Assembly: GCF_000006405.1 (NCBI RefSeq)
Contig: NW_003216446.1
Span: 239,043-303,042, forward strand
DNA from: Perkinsus marinus ATCC 50983
Lineage: Eukaryota; Perkinsozoa; Perkinsida; Perkinsidae
DNA length: 64,000 bases
Reading direction: 5' to 3'
Part shown: piece after piece, positions 22,737 through 33,180 of the stretch
Layout of the letters: every line of letters starts with the position of its first letter
Position numbering within the stretch: the stretch's first letter is position 1
Translations under genes and position numbers: made by a program
The notes under the pieces: generated by a model
The model's database searches: none
Told to the model about the DNA's origin: nothing
The model's input: the letters and a program-made list of their open reading frames with translations, nothing else

Positions 22737-25700
22737 ATGATCAGACCTCAGCAGTCGAAAGGGCAGGCGGCTCGTCGGAGGGATATACCAGTAGATCCAG
22801 CTAGAGTGAGAGCTCTACCCATTGTGGACCGCAGTTACTAACGAACGACTTCCTTATCAACGTTGGCACGGCGGCTCGGGTGGATAGCCTTGCTGGATGG
22901 AACCTCGTGTTTGAGGAAGGCGTTAGCCTATCCCACACCAAGCGGCTCCGGATGGCCACGCGAATATTCGGTCCTCCGCTTGGGGAGGCACTGGGAGCTG
23001 CTGGCGATAAGGTTCGTGGAGGGGGCAGGGGGAAGAGGTGATGCTGTCGAGTTAGGTACCCATTTGTAGGTGGCTTATCGACTTGAGTAGCAACTCCGTC
23101 TTCACTACGCCTGCTGTTACCTCTCCTACTGTTGATGAGCAATCACAAGGGGAAGGTCTCCTCCGGATAGAGTCCAGGCCACCGGTAGGTGACTGCGGTG
23201 CTGTCGGGTTGGAGGACCCTTTCCTTACTTCAGCTGCATGTGACCTCAAACCTTAGTAGAGTCGTGGAACTCTTTCTAGGGCAAACACTATTGCGGTCAA
23301 ACCCACCGTTGACAGCTACTCCGAGGCTATCTAATGCCAGCCGCTCGGGGCTGTTGTTCGTCCCTGTGGAGTCGACATCTGCACACTGGGGAGGGGGTGC
23401 GGGGTGTAGTGTCACTCAGAGCTCCTCGTCATTCATTGACGTGCCGGGGGTTAGGGCACAGCAGAGGGTTGTGGAAGGCACGGCGGAGGGAGGGGCTGCC
23501 AAGTTGACGGTTACATTGAGGAATGCACGGATGCAGCTCAGTGTATTACTCTCTTACATGTGCTTCCGTTCGTAATCGCTTGCCTCAGTCCTCTTGTCCT
23601 CTATTGGACTTCATTCGGACGGTTGTTGAGCTCCGTCGGGCCCAGCGAGGCTTCCCATCTGATGCACCTGGGGGAGAGTGGTTGCCTTGTGGAGAGGAAA
23701 TCGCCGATTTCAACCGGTTTCTAGAGTAATAAAGGCGGTTACTCTGGGGACGATGGTAGTGTGAATCTCTTCAGTACGGAGGTGAGAGTCGTTCATGGGA
23801 AGGAGAGGGCCTCTGACCGACGACGCCCAAGAGGGTTGGTCGTCAGCTGTGACCACACTGGGAAGAAGATGTACTACACAATCCTGCGGATACGACGATG
23901 CTCTGAGGAGCTAACGATCGATGGACGAGAGATGCCCTTAAGGGAGTACTACGAGACGTATCGCATGGAGGGAAAGAAGGATTGGACATGCGTATTAAAG
24001 CAACAGGAGGGGGAGGGATTGATAGTAGCGGAGGACTGGAAAGGGAGGGTTATTCCTATTGAGGTAAACAGATGAGTCACCGAAGGGTCAGGAAGAGGTG
24101 CCTTCCAGTTATGCCAAGTAGAGGCCAAGCAACTGCTCAGTATGAAGCCCTTGACAGTGTTGACGTCGGAGCCCCCGAAAACCTCTTTGTCATCTGTGTG
24201 GTTATTGAGAGAGTGAGTACCACAGCAGTAGTCTGAGGGATATCGATTTCAGGCGTCTGGCCTCGTCTCTGCCGTTGCTACCACGCGGTAAGCAACAACG
24301 GGCAAGTCCGTCCAATGCGGCCTCTCAGAATGCCGCGCTGGAACCCGATCTCGAGGTGGGATTGATCACTCTTGTTGGTCAGCTACGCAGGGAATTTCAG
24401 GTCGATGTACAGCGCCGGCCTCTTGCAGTTAAGGGGAGGCTCTTGCCTGAGGTGACTCTAGAATTCAGAGATAAACAGAAACCGGTGAGTGGCGGGATCT
24501 TAATCGATCATCAGGGCGAGCGCGATACTCAGATGCCATGCTCCCAAGGGTCCTGGGTCATCACTGGGCAAGAATTCAAGCAGTGTGCGAAGTATAGAAT
24601 ACCATATGGGGTTTTGGAAGTCGGGGAGTGCGGGGGCGTGGCTCCCTTCTGTGAAGCTCTTCGTGCTGTTGCTGACGGGCACGGGTTGAAGTTCCAGGAT
24701 GAACCGGTGAGAATCATTGACATGATTACTCGGACGTTGGCCTTTTTTAGAAAGTTCAATTGAAGCTGGATCATCCAGGGTTCACTGAGGAAGGAGATGT
24801 GAATCGATTAAGGGAGTGGTGTAGAGGTCAGCTCGCCGATTCGAGTCCAGCGGTAGGTCTTGGTGACGAATAATGAGTCTTAGAGTCTTCAAGATCCTAT
24901 TGATCTTCCTTCCTAAGAAGAGTAGACGGCCGTACTGCATAGTGAAGGATTTGGTCGACCGTATTGCTGGTATTCCGAGCCAGGTGGGTTGCCTCCTCTT
25001 CCTCTGGGCGTGGCAAATGTGACACTGGCAGGTTATAGTGTCACCATCGTCTAAGAGGACCATCAATCAGTGGCAAAGTATTATGTGTGAGCTGTGCTGT
25101 AAGGTGTGCTTGAAGGAGCCCCAAGCTGAGAGCCCTGATGAAGGTAGTGTCCGGTCTTAGCACAACTATAAAGTCTATGGCGTTTCTAGATATGGATGGA
25201 GATGAACCGTCCCTGCCCCCGCCGAGCCCTGGAGTTCTACCCAAGAGTCCTCCTAGAGCCCCTCTTCATGGTGGCGTTGTTGCAGGGGTACCCAGAATGA
25301 CACAGCAGACCAGGTAAGAGAACTAATACTCGAGTGAAGTGATTGTAGTTGTTCCGAGCTGTGTTTCATCAGTCTATTCGCGATGCCTAATGGTCGTGGT
25401 GGGGGAGGTGAGGACCGATCGTTGGTACCTAGAGGGTGTATGGTTATGGCATTCACGCTTGAGCGGAGCGAAGCAGTTGGAGGCTTTTGGATTGCCTCTG
25501 CTGTTGGCAGTGTAGACAATGATGTGAGCTTTTTGCATCGTTTTGCGATCACTAGACTTGCTTGTGGTAGGTTAACCTCTATGCTACAGCCTCGTCCGTT
25601 CAAGACACCGGAACGCGGATCCTGGATATCGAAACTCTCACTTTTCGTCTCCTCGAACGGTTCTACATAATCAACTCACGCTTGCCTCAGCGGATCATCG

Positions 25701-26579
25701 CCTTCCGAAATGCATTCCCTAGTGGACGGGTAAAATGATCTCTTTGTTCGAAAGAGATTCATTTTGTCAACTTATTAGTTTTTAACGCTCCAAACGGCGG
25801 AGTTTCGAGACATAGCGAACGCTATCAGCGATCGAGTGACGCAAGCTATTCTGCTGAAGTCGGGCGCGTTCGGAAGGTGCTCCGAGAAAATGCGCGATCG
25901 TTTGGCGAGGGAGAAATACTGGTAGGTGGGACCGTTGGTGTCTACTCTCATACTGGGTCTTCAGCCCGAGTTTCACACTTATGTCGGTGTCTCATGGGTC
26001 ATCGCAAAGTCTCACGCTTTGGTGCGAGAAGCCGCAGGACTGCGACAGGAAGACCGGGAACGTGCCTGCAGGGATGATCGTTGATGGAACGGTTACGCAA
26101 CCCAACATCCTCAACTTCTATCTGGTCTCTCAACAGGTGAGCGTCGTCGACGTCCTAGACTATAGTTCTATTACTTTTAGTGTCACACCGGGACTGCAAG
26201 ACCGACCCACTACATGTGTTTGCACGATGATAACTACTCCGATCCGAGCTTACGAGCTGAGGAGCTGCAGCAGATAGTGTGGAGTTTGTGCCATCTCAGT
26301 GCTAGGTGTACTCGAACGACCAGCAGACCAGCTCCACTGGTCTATGCTGAGGTAAGGATCATATTGCAGGTGGGGGGTCCTGTCATCTTTCCTTAGGCGT
26401 TGGCCAAGCGAGTTGATTGTTACCTTGAGGCAAATAACGATGAAGCTCGAACGGTTGCAGCGGCAAATGCTCTCTTGCTGGTGGGTGGAATATACTCCTA
26501 TTGTGTTGTTCTTAGTGGCTTATGTTCTCAGGAGGACGGATTGACTGATAAGTTACAAGGCCTGAATTTCTTCTTATGA
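22737..26579 (+). CDS. Argonaute/Piwi family protein
   Basis: Argonautes bind small RNAs and silence matching transcripts or transposons. An N-domain-like exon reads NDFLINVGTAARVDS (near 22850). A PAZ-like exon contains MPLREYYETYRMEGKKDW (near 23935). The MID exon has VKGRLLPEVTLEFRDKQKP, then after a 48-nt intron GSWVITGQEFKQCA (24420-24600). The PIWI end gives RKTGNVPAGMIVDGTVTQP, NFYLVSQQ, ARPTHYMCLHDDN and CHLSARCTRTTSRPAP (26030-26330), finishing LQGLNFFL-stop at 26577-26579. The His of PTHY corresponds to the last residue of the catalytic DEDH tetrad; I could not confirm the Asp and Glu residues. FYLVSQQ looks Piwi-like. The start is the first ATG that leads into the N domain and is uncertain. 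Introns are many. Confidence 0.92.
24485..24532 (+). repeat. Intron repeat family A, copy in Argonaute (48 nt)
   Basis: The intron runs from GTGAGTGG to ATACTCAG and contains AATCGATCATCAGGGCGAGC. Splicing joins RDKQKP to MPCSQGSW in the MID domain. Confidence 0.88.
25460..25478 (+). repeat. Repeat family B core in Argonaute
   Basis: GAGCGGAGCGAAGCAGTTGG. The core GCGGAGCGAAGC or a close variant recurs at about 6677, 49520, 51770 and 52650, and reversed at about 5407 and 50362. A variant (GCGGAGCGATGC) lies at 32866. Most copies fall in introns or untranslated DNA. Confidence 0.6.
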
Positions 26580-26843
26580 AGCTGCTTCAACTAAACGTTC
26601 ATTATCATTCACGATACCATTCTCACTGTGCCATTATCGTAGTGTCTGTTGTCAATTGATGGAAGGGCGCCGACCGTTTTGTAGTTGCCCTGATAGGCGA
26701 GCGAGATGTCGTTTTGTCATTTTGAAACGGTAGTGGTTTCAGCATTTGTCGAGCTCTGTTATTCACCGAGTAATCTCAAGCGATCTGTTCTGATATGGTT
26801 TCCCATCGACACGTGTTCGCAGGGTTCTTTGTTATTTCTATTC

Positions 26844-28577
26844 ATGATCGGTATCCTCTTATCTCTCCTTCCTATTCTAACTGTATCATTCATCAGGCGG
26901 GCCCAGGAGTCTGCTACGATGTGGGATGAGTACTGTCAGTATCTCAATGGTCCCGCCAGTGCCTGCGCCGGGTCGAGTTGCACCCAGGGTGGGCAGGCTT
27001 GTGGTGATGGACCTCCCTTGACGACTACTGTTGGTCCTGAGGTCGGTGACGCTGATGAAGTCCGAAGGGCTTGTGACAGTTACTGTCAAGTTTTGAACGG
27101 TGCCGCTTCCTTTTGTAAATGGTGGTTCGAGTCTCCTGTCTGCCAGTACGGTGATCATCCCTGTGGTACCATGGAGATCTGTGGTGCTCCTCCCCAGTTT
27201 GATCGGCCCGTTGGTGATTATTCATCTGAGTGGCACGATTACTGTAAGGCGTTGAATGGTCCTAGTAGTCGTTGTGATGGTACTTGTACTAGTGGCGGTC
27301 AGCCCTGTGGCTCTGGTCAGATCCCCTCTCTCGAGGTCACTACTGTGGCTCCACCTGTTGTTACTACTGTAATGTCTCCCCGAGCTCCTGATGTTATCCC
27401 TGGGAGTAAAGTCATCGTTGGATGTGATGACTATTGCAAAAGACTAAACGGCGAGACCTCATTCTGCAAGTGGTGGTTTATGGATCCGGTGTGCCAGTTT
27501 GGTGATCAGCCTTGTGCCGATGCACAAACCTGTAACTCCGAGGGTGTTCCTATGGCTGCCCAAGTCGACCCTGTTCCTCCAGTGGACACCATCTCTTCTA
27601 TCGACACCATGCTTCCTGTTGAAACTCTCCCACCGGTTGACACCATACCCCCAGTCGACACTGTCCCTCCTGTTGATACTCTCCCTCCCGTTGAGTACGT
27701 TCCCCCATTCGATGACGTGCCGTTGGTTGACGCTGTGCCTCCTGTGGACAACTCGGATGGGTCGTCAGACCCGACAGCTCCAGGCGATGCTGTACAGCAG
27801 ACTTGTGATGTATTCTGCGCTCAACTCAATGGAGAGAACTCCTTCTGCAAAATGTGGCACACCAATCCTGTATGCCAACACGGTAATCAACCTTGTGGTA
27901 CTCTGGACCTTTGCGGTGAGCCTGTGAATGGTGTCAGTGTTGACGTGAGTCGAGCCCCTGCTGTCTTACCCAGTGGAGATGGTCAACATTATGCCGAGTG
28001 TGACAAGATGTGCCAGAGCCTGAACGATGCCACTTCTTACTGCAAATGGTGGATGAATACTCCTGTCTGTCAACACGGTGATCAGCCTTGTGGTGATGCC
28101 TCCGTTTGCCAGTCCGAGACGTGGCCTTCTCCCCCGGCCCCTCAACTGCCCCCTGGTGCCCATTCCGAGGCGTCTGCTGAGTGTGACACTATGTGTAAGG
28201 AGTTGAATGATGATAGTTCTTACTGCAAATGGTGGAGATCAGTGCCGGTGTGTCACGGCGGAGATCAGCCCTGTGGCCCTGGTAGCTGCAATGGAGTCGC
28301 TGTGGTATCGACTCGGCTACCATACTCGATGCCAACTGAGGTTGTCGTCATTACTACTCAAGCTCCTCCTCCTCCGCCTCCGAGAGCTGTCACTGATGCC
28401 CCTGTCGTACCTGTTGCTTCTGGAGCCCATTCGATGCCTAATGCTAAATGCGATGCATACTGCAGTGAGTTGAACGGTCCTGGGTCCTACTGTAAATGGT
28501 GGAAGGATATCCCCGTTTGCAAAGGAGGTGATCAGCCTTGTGGCGCAGAGGTCTGCGATGATCCAACCACTCGTTGA
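26844..28577 (+). CDS. Secreted protein with eight cysteine-rich repeats
   Basis: The protein is not recognised. An N-terminal hydrophobic stretch, MIGILLSLLPILTVSFI, looks like a signal peptide, so I start at 26844; the frame stays open upstream to 26706. Eight related modules follow. The long form is C-x3-C-x2-LNG-x2-S-x-CKWW-x3-PVC-x2-GDQPCG-x-C (modules 2 and 4-8, with variations). A shorter form lacking KWW is found in modules 1 and 3, for example YCQYLNGPASACAGSSC. The first four modules are separated from the last four by a Pro/Val/Asp-rich linker of VDT-x-PP units (about 27565-27750). The gene has no intron. Its regular six-Cys spacing suggests disulphide-bonded extracellular domains, perhaps carbohydrate or surface binding (inference). 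Confidence 0.85.
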   Translation: MIGILLSLLPILTVSFIRRAQESATMWDEYCQYLNGPASACAGSSCTQGGQACGDGPPLTTTVGPEVGDADEVRRACDSYCQVLNGAASFCKWWFESPVCQYGDHPCGTMEICGAPPQFDRPVGDYSSEWHDYCKALNGPSSRCDGTCTSGGQPCGSGQIPSLEVTTVAPPVVTTVMSPRAPDVIPGSKVIVGCDDYCKRLNGETSFCKWWFMDPVCQFGDQPCADAQTCNSEGVPMAAQVDPVPPVDTISSIDTMLPVETLPPVDTIPPVDTVPPVDTLPPVEYVPPFDDVPLVDAVPPVDNSDGSSDPTAPGDAVQQTCDVFCAQLNGENSFCKMWHTNPVCQHGNQPCGTLDLCGEPVNGVSVDVSRAPAVLPSGDGQHYAECDKMCQSLNDATSYCKWWMNTPVCQHGDQPCGDASVCQSETWPSPPAPQLPPGAHSEASAECDTMCKELNDDSSYCKWWRSVPVCHGGDQPCGPGSCNGVAVVSTRLPYSMPTEVVVITTQAPPPPPPRAVTDAPVVPVASGAHSMPNAKCDAYCSELNGPGSYCKWWKDIPVCKGGDQPCGAEVCDDPTTR

Positions 28578-29500
28578 TGCATGATTGGTCTAAGTCCCAT
28601 TTTAAAGTATACAGTCATTCAAGTAGTGCAAGTCGATTATATATATCCACAATTATCACGAGTGCCACCACAGTTGTGGTTTTGATAAATGCACAATGTT
28701 TTTGGTATAATTTAAAGCGGTAATAAGCTGATTTCTACTGTTAGAGTGTCGTGTAAAGTTCACTCGGCCGAACATATGAGGACTAAGAGAGAGCCTTCCC
28801 TCTATGGTGGAGATCTCATCTCCCTAGACGCTCTCTGGGTCCACACATTTTTTTGATGGGCTCCGGTGTGGAATTGATAATATGCTCCAAAGAGTTGGCC
28901 GGTTTTTTCTTGTACTGACCCCATAGGGTAGCAATTGTCTTCGACGTATTATTGAGTCGCAGTCATAGGTCGTCGCAGGATGTCGGGAATTGACGCTATT
29001 CCGACCACTCCGTTCATAGATACTTCGGCAACAATGTTTCTACCATTCTGAGATCAACACTGATTATTCCTATTCTATGGGGGCAACACATTATACGTCT
29101 TCGCATAAGGAACAATGGAAGGCTTTGATGAGGCAGGGGAAGAACCCTTGAGCCTTGCGATAACAACATGCACACCAACTACCAGTACTATGTAGTATTA
29201 GACGTTAGACGGTCGTGGGCAAGAAGCCGGCAGCAATTCCGACTTTACCGTTCAACATCGAGATGGGAATACTTTGCTACGCGTTATTGCCTCACGCGCC
29301 TATAGAAGTTGAATGATAATGTACACACCACATTGTCATTGTATTCCAAATAGCAATCACAGCAATCTCGAAACTTCAGCCCCACACGGAGTACACGGAG
29401 CGGCGCTTCTTAGATTACTATCGACGCCCAGCCACGGTTTGAAACTCGGCTTGCGTGACAAGCACACCCAAGCCGCACTATCTTCGAACACAACTCCGTA
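28578..29500. other. Intergenic region between convergent genes
   Basis: It lies between the 3' ends of the cysteine-rich gene (+) and the JmjC gene (-). I see no supported gene, RNA or strong repeat in it. Confidence 0.5.
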
Positions 29501-30477
29501 TCACTCCACGAAAACAAGCAGTAAATGGTGGCTTCTTTCAAACGGAGCGATGACATACACAGTTGTTCGCCTTGTACCAACCAGCGTTATGGAGACTCCG
29601 TAGGGTCGATCGCACCATCTGAACACCAAAAGCAATTGATTGTCGAAGCAGCTACTAGGTACCTCTTCTGCGGCGTATCTCGGCCACCACGTCGAGAAAA
29701 CGTTAACGCTGACTGAGAGGCCGATACGACCACTCTTTGGGTGGATGTTGTCTTCCGGTAGAATCCTCACATCATGAAACCAATTCCGGGGGAAGTACAA
29801 TACATCACCTGAAACAAACTTGACCACCAACCGCATCATCGAATCACCTTCTCGTAAGACGACCTTCAACGCCTCTTTCTGAACGTCAGCCAACTTGGGC
29901 CATTCTTTTCTCCAATCCATCGAGTAAATATCCACATCACAGCAACGCGTACCGTCATCATATTTACCATTCACATAGACTGACTCCCCCGCATCAGGGG
30001 GGGAATAAAATGACTCTCTTGACACCTTGTAATTGGACTAATATGTTGTCTTCATCATCAGAATGAACACCTGTGGCCGTCACAGCTGAGGCTCTTCCAA
30101 CCCACATGTAGAGAGTATTCTTATGGTGCCCGGAAAACACCTTCTCCAAGATTGGTGAGAATTTATCAGCCAAACTGTGAGGCACCGACAGTTGCTTTAT
30201 ATACCCCTTCACATCTCCTTCGACATACTCTCGCATACTTGTCGATGATTTACTCGTAGGCGTCGCTGCGCTCTTCAATCGACAGACTCAACGCTAACCT
30301 CGAATCGCCGAATTCCTTCACGAGACTATCCCCACTGAAGTCATATTTAATTTCATCAGCCAAACCTCTGAAGACCATCGGGGCATTCAGTGTCCGCACA
30401 TACTCAGCCGTTGGCTTCTGCGTGGCCTCTTCCACATCATTAACTCCGCCCACAAATGATACTTCTACTGGACTCAT
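29501..30477 (-). CDS. JmjC/cupin-8 domain protein, with an apparent frameshift
   Basis: JmjC proteins of this small type (JMJD7, HSPBAP1 relatives) are Fe(II)/2-oxoglutarate oxygenases. The start MSPVEVSFVGGVNDVEEATQ leads to APMVFRGLADEI and LALSLSIEERSDAY, comparable to the VAVTPDGYADAV region of JMJD7. The core is WVGRASAVTATGVHSDDEDN with the Fe-binding HxD (His-Ser-Asp), then GVKRVILFPP. Removing a 39-nt intron (about 29796-29834) joins KVVLREG to DVLYFPRNWFHDV, which holds the distal His. Between FPP and DAGESVYV the frame shifts at a run of seven C (plus-strand G at 29997-30003); six would keep frame. A second frame change near 30245-30275 could be a 31-nt intron. The C-terminus past SVNVFSTWW is uncertain. 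Confidence 0.85.
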
Positions 30478-30642
30478 TTTCAATCAAACTGCTGCCTCAG
30501 AGGTTCATTACATCGTCTCGTTAGGCGAAGATTAGTTTTCATCTCCAATGGTGTTATCGAAGCTCTTCCACCCCAACTGCATAACGCAATTTCCACTAAG
30601 TCACAGAGGCCAAGGTGCCCTTAAACATTTGTGAAAAGAAGT

Positions 30643-32166
30643 CTATTGAGTTTCCCCTGCAGGGAAAAGCTTATCCACGGCCTCACGTTGAGAGTCTGTC
30701 AACGATTCCGGAAACTTGATATCCATTTTAATCTGCAGAGAGCACGATAAGACCCAACCCGACGATCCGCGACTGTCCTTACATATAAGTCGCCATAGTC
30801 ACTGTGGCCACCACCCTCCACTTTATGAGGCATCCCTTCTCCAGAGATCTTCATAATTTCGAAAGGTTGGCAGATCTCCCCAGGTTGTTTCACCAAGCGG
30901 ACCTGAAGACTTGACTCCCCATCCCCCACGATCCCCTGCTTTACCTGATGTCCATCCAAATGCGACATACTCCTGTCGAAGCCAAGAAGGGCCTCCTTCA
31001 AGGATATCTGCGTTGCCGTCCGCAGGTCATATCCATTCTCCCGTATAAACCTCCGATCGTTGGCTTGTTTAACGGTTAAAACTAAATTACCGGGGATCTG
31101 CCCCGGTCGCTGGTCACTCATCCCTTCGAAGACGATCTGACAAGACACGGTAATCCATCATCACGAATACGCCGCGGAAGTCAATACAGCGGAATAATTT
31201 CACTATTAAACCGAGCGACACAGGAATCTGCAACCTTCTGAGGGAAGCAGTCAAGCGCTATGCTGACTCCGATAAGATAATTTTGTCCAGGAAGCACAAT
31301 CGTGATTATGTGTGGACAAATAAGAGGGTTATTTTGCAGGTGGCAAGAACGTGTTGAGTCGACACCTCTTCGTAGACGTATGTTCATCATTACCTGTTCG
31401 CCATCCACCATTCCTTTCTCTATGTTCACCTCGAGCTCAGTGTCCTCATTCTTACATCTCTCCCGACTCGGCACTTGCTGCTGTTGTTGAACGAAAAACC
31501 CCGGACCAACCTGATGCCCACATCGTAGCTCACCCACAGCAGAGACGCCGACTCACTTGCTGCTGGACCATTTTGATTTCATCGGGACACTTCCCACAAC
31601 CCCGACACTTCTCAAGATTAGGTTTCTGTCGACATCCAGTGCACACAACACGACGATTGACCCTAATATGTTCCTTAGAACCAGTGTACCTATAAATCTT
31701 GCCCTCTTGCAATTCCTCAACGCCAATTTCGTCGACTCCTCACAGCTTCTCCAAAGAGACTTGGTAAACCACATGACCATCCTCGCCTCGCGGTATGTCT
31801 CCTTTTTCCATCGCTCTCACTGATTCCATGCCGCCCATATCATACAGAAATTTCTTGGCCTATGAGAACAGGGCAATCGCGCGCGCCCAAATGATCGATT
31901 TGGAAACTATTACCGGATCTGACAATATCTCATTGGCCTCACCGATGCGTGTAAATTTGCGATGCGCTGTCGGATCTAAAGTAGCAGTTCTCTGACTGTG
32001 AGGTGCCAGGTTCGATCCTAGCGAACGATTCCTCACCGTTTCCAGTCTTATCAGGATGATATTTTATAGACATTTTCCTGAACGCTTTCTTCACAGAGCT
32101 GACATCGGCCCCAGGCTCCAAGCCAAGATCCGCGTACCTTAGAATATTACTAGTAGCGCGCGCCAT
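30643..32166 (-). CDS. DnaJ/Hsp40 co-chaperone, ERdj3-like
   Basis: Hsp40 proteins stimulate Hsp70 ATPase and hand over clients. The J domain reads YADLGLEPGADVSSVKKAF, then MSIKYHPDKTGNG with the HPD motif, then after introns ANEILSDP and KKFLYDMGGMESV. The substrate domain gives EDGHVVYQVSLEKL, a 54-nt intron, then YTGSKEHIRVNRRVVCTGC. A Cys segment follows with the CRGCGKC and GPGFFVQQQQQVP signatures, which resembles DNAJB11/ERdj3 rather than four full CxxCxGxG motifs. The C-terminal domain has FEGMSDQRPGQIPGNLVLTV, KISGEGMPHK, GDLYVRT and KFPESLTDSQREAVDKLFP near the stop. Start MARATSNILRYADLG; I see no signal peptide, unlike ERdj3. It lies only 17 bp after the stop codon of the upstream gene on the same strand. 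Confidence 0.92.
31690..31743 (-). repeat. Intron repeat family C, reversed copy in DnaJ (54 nt)
   Basis: Relative to DnaJ the intron runs GTGAGGAG to TTATAG and holds the family C core in reverse. On the plus strand it reads CTTGCAATTCCTCAACGCC. Removing it gives SLEKLYTGSKEH in frame. Confidence 0.85.
31860..31913 (-). repeat. Intron repeat family A, copy in DnaJ (54 nt)
   Basis: On the minus strand the intron contains CCAAATCGATCATTTGGGCG. It is the sense counterpart of the antisense copy in gamma-tubulin. Splicing joins EILSDP to AKKFLYD. Confidence 0.85.
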
Positions 32167-32183
32167 CTCAACCCTCAACTATC

Positions 32184-33088
32184 TTACAGGTCCCTCCGAG
32201 CATCCTGTATTTCTGTGTCAAAAACCTGCGCGAATTCCGCGTGGACGGGTTCACCATCCTCCTTCCTCTTTCCGGTCAAAGTTATCTAAAAATACCACTT
32301 CTAGGAGTCGAACCTCAATCCTCCTGAATACCAAACACGAAGCCTAACTACTACACCAACCCTCCGTACATTGGGAAGTTCCAATTCGAAATCATCATCG
32401 TTCATGTCCGGAAGATGATCAGCCTTAATCTCGTGTAGGCCAGCTCTCCTGCAGTGACAATAATCTCAACCTGGCCATACCACGCCATCTTCAACTTACT
32501 TTCCCCACATGATGTAGATATTCCCATTCTTATCAGCACTCCATCTACACTGTTTAGTCTGTGGCTGCAGACACTCATCCGTTGGCGCTACGAACATTCC
32601 GTCCGATTGGAAGCGGACCCTCTCCCAACTGAAACTCATAGAAATCATCTCAACGACGACTGAGGCCCTTCATTTTATCATTCTCGATTTTCTAGACTTC
32701 CCCTCGAACGATTTAGGCAACCCGTCCGCAGAGATGTGCCTACTTGTTCCACATCCACTCAGTTCCCTTCAACCAATCCATAGATTTATGTATCTTAGAA
32801 GTAACGCCTTTAGGAAACTTGATCGGCTTATATTGTTGCTGCTGTTGAAAGCCGCCGCCTGAGGACAGCGGAGCGATGCAAGAAGTAATGATTATCCACC
32901 GCTATTCCACGACAGGAAGGTAAGCGTTTACTACCTCCAAATTGGAATTGAAAACTGCCACCACCGCCACCTCCTCGCTGCCCTCCCCTACCACCACCGA
33001 AGGCTTCGTTTAAGATGTCCTCCAGGAAGGCTAATGATGGTTGGATGACGACAGTGGCCAGGAGCAGACCAGATAGAAGACGGCTCAT
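32184..33088 (-). CDS. Secretory-pathway protein with a WRVRF/APTxEC domain, function unknown
   Basis: The start MSRLLSGLLLATVVIQPSLA is a clear signal peptide, followed by FLEDILNEAFGGG and a Gly-rich stretch ending FQFQFGG. Later exons read KFPKGVTSKIHKSMDWLKG, TEWMWNK, VRFQSDGMFVAPTDEC, QCRWSADKNGNIYIMWG, AGLHEIKADHLPDMNDDD and EFAQVFDTEIQDARRDL-stop. The W, DG, APT-x-EC and CRWSA elements look like a conserved domain that I cannot name with certainty. The Gly/Phe-rich N-part and tight linkage to an ERdj3-like DnaJ suggest a role in ER folding (inference). The intron before the last exon (about 32288-32372) is tRNA-like. Confidence 0.65.
32288..32372 (-). repeat. Intron that is a near-complete tRNA-like sequence
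   Basis: Read on the minus strand, the intron between GTACGG and TTTTTAG contains GGTTGGTGTAGTAGTTAGGC (A-box region and D-arm), a middle arm and GAGGTTCGACTCCTAG (B-box, T-arm). This is the order and spacing of a tRNA. It lacks a clean acceptor stem, so I call it tRNA-derived, not a functional tRNA. It separates exons of a protein-coding gene. Confidence 0.8.
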
Positions 33089-33180
33089 TGTGGACAAAAA
33101 CTAGCTGGAACAACGGTGAATAGGAGAACGTACAAAACTCAACATGACCGAGAATACAAGGGAAAGGAGATAACGCGATA

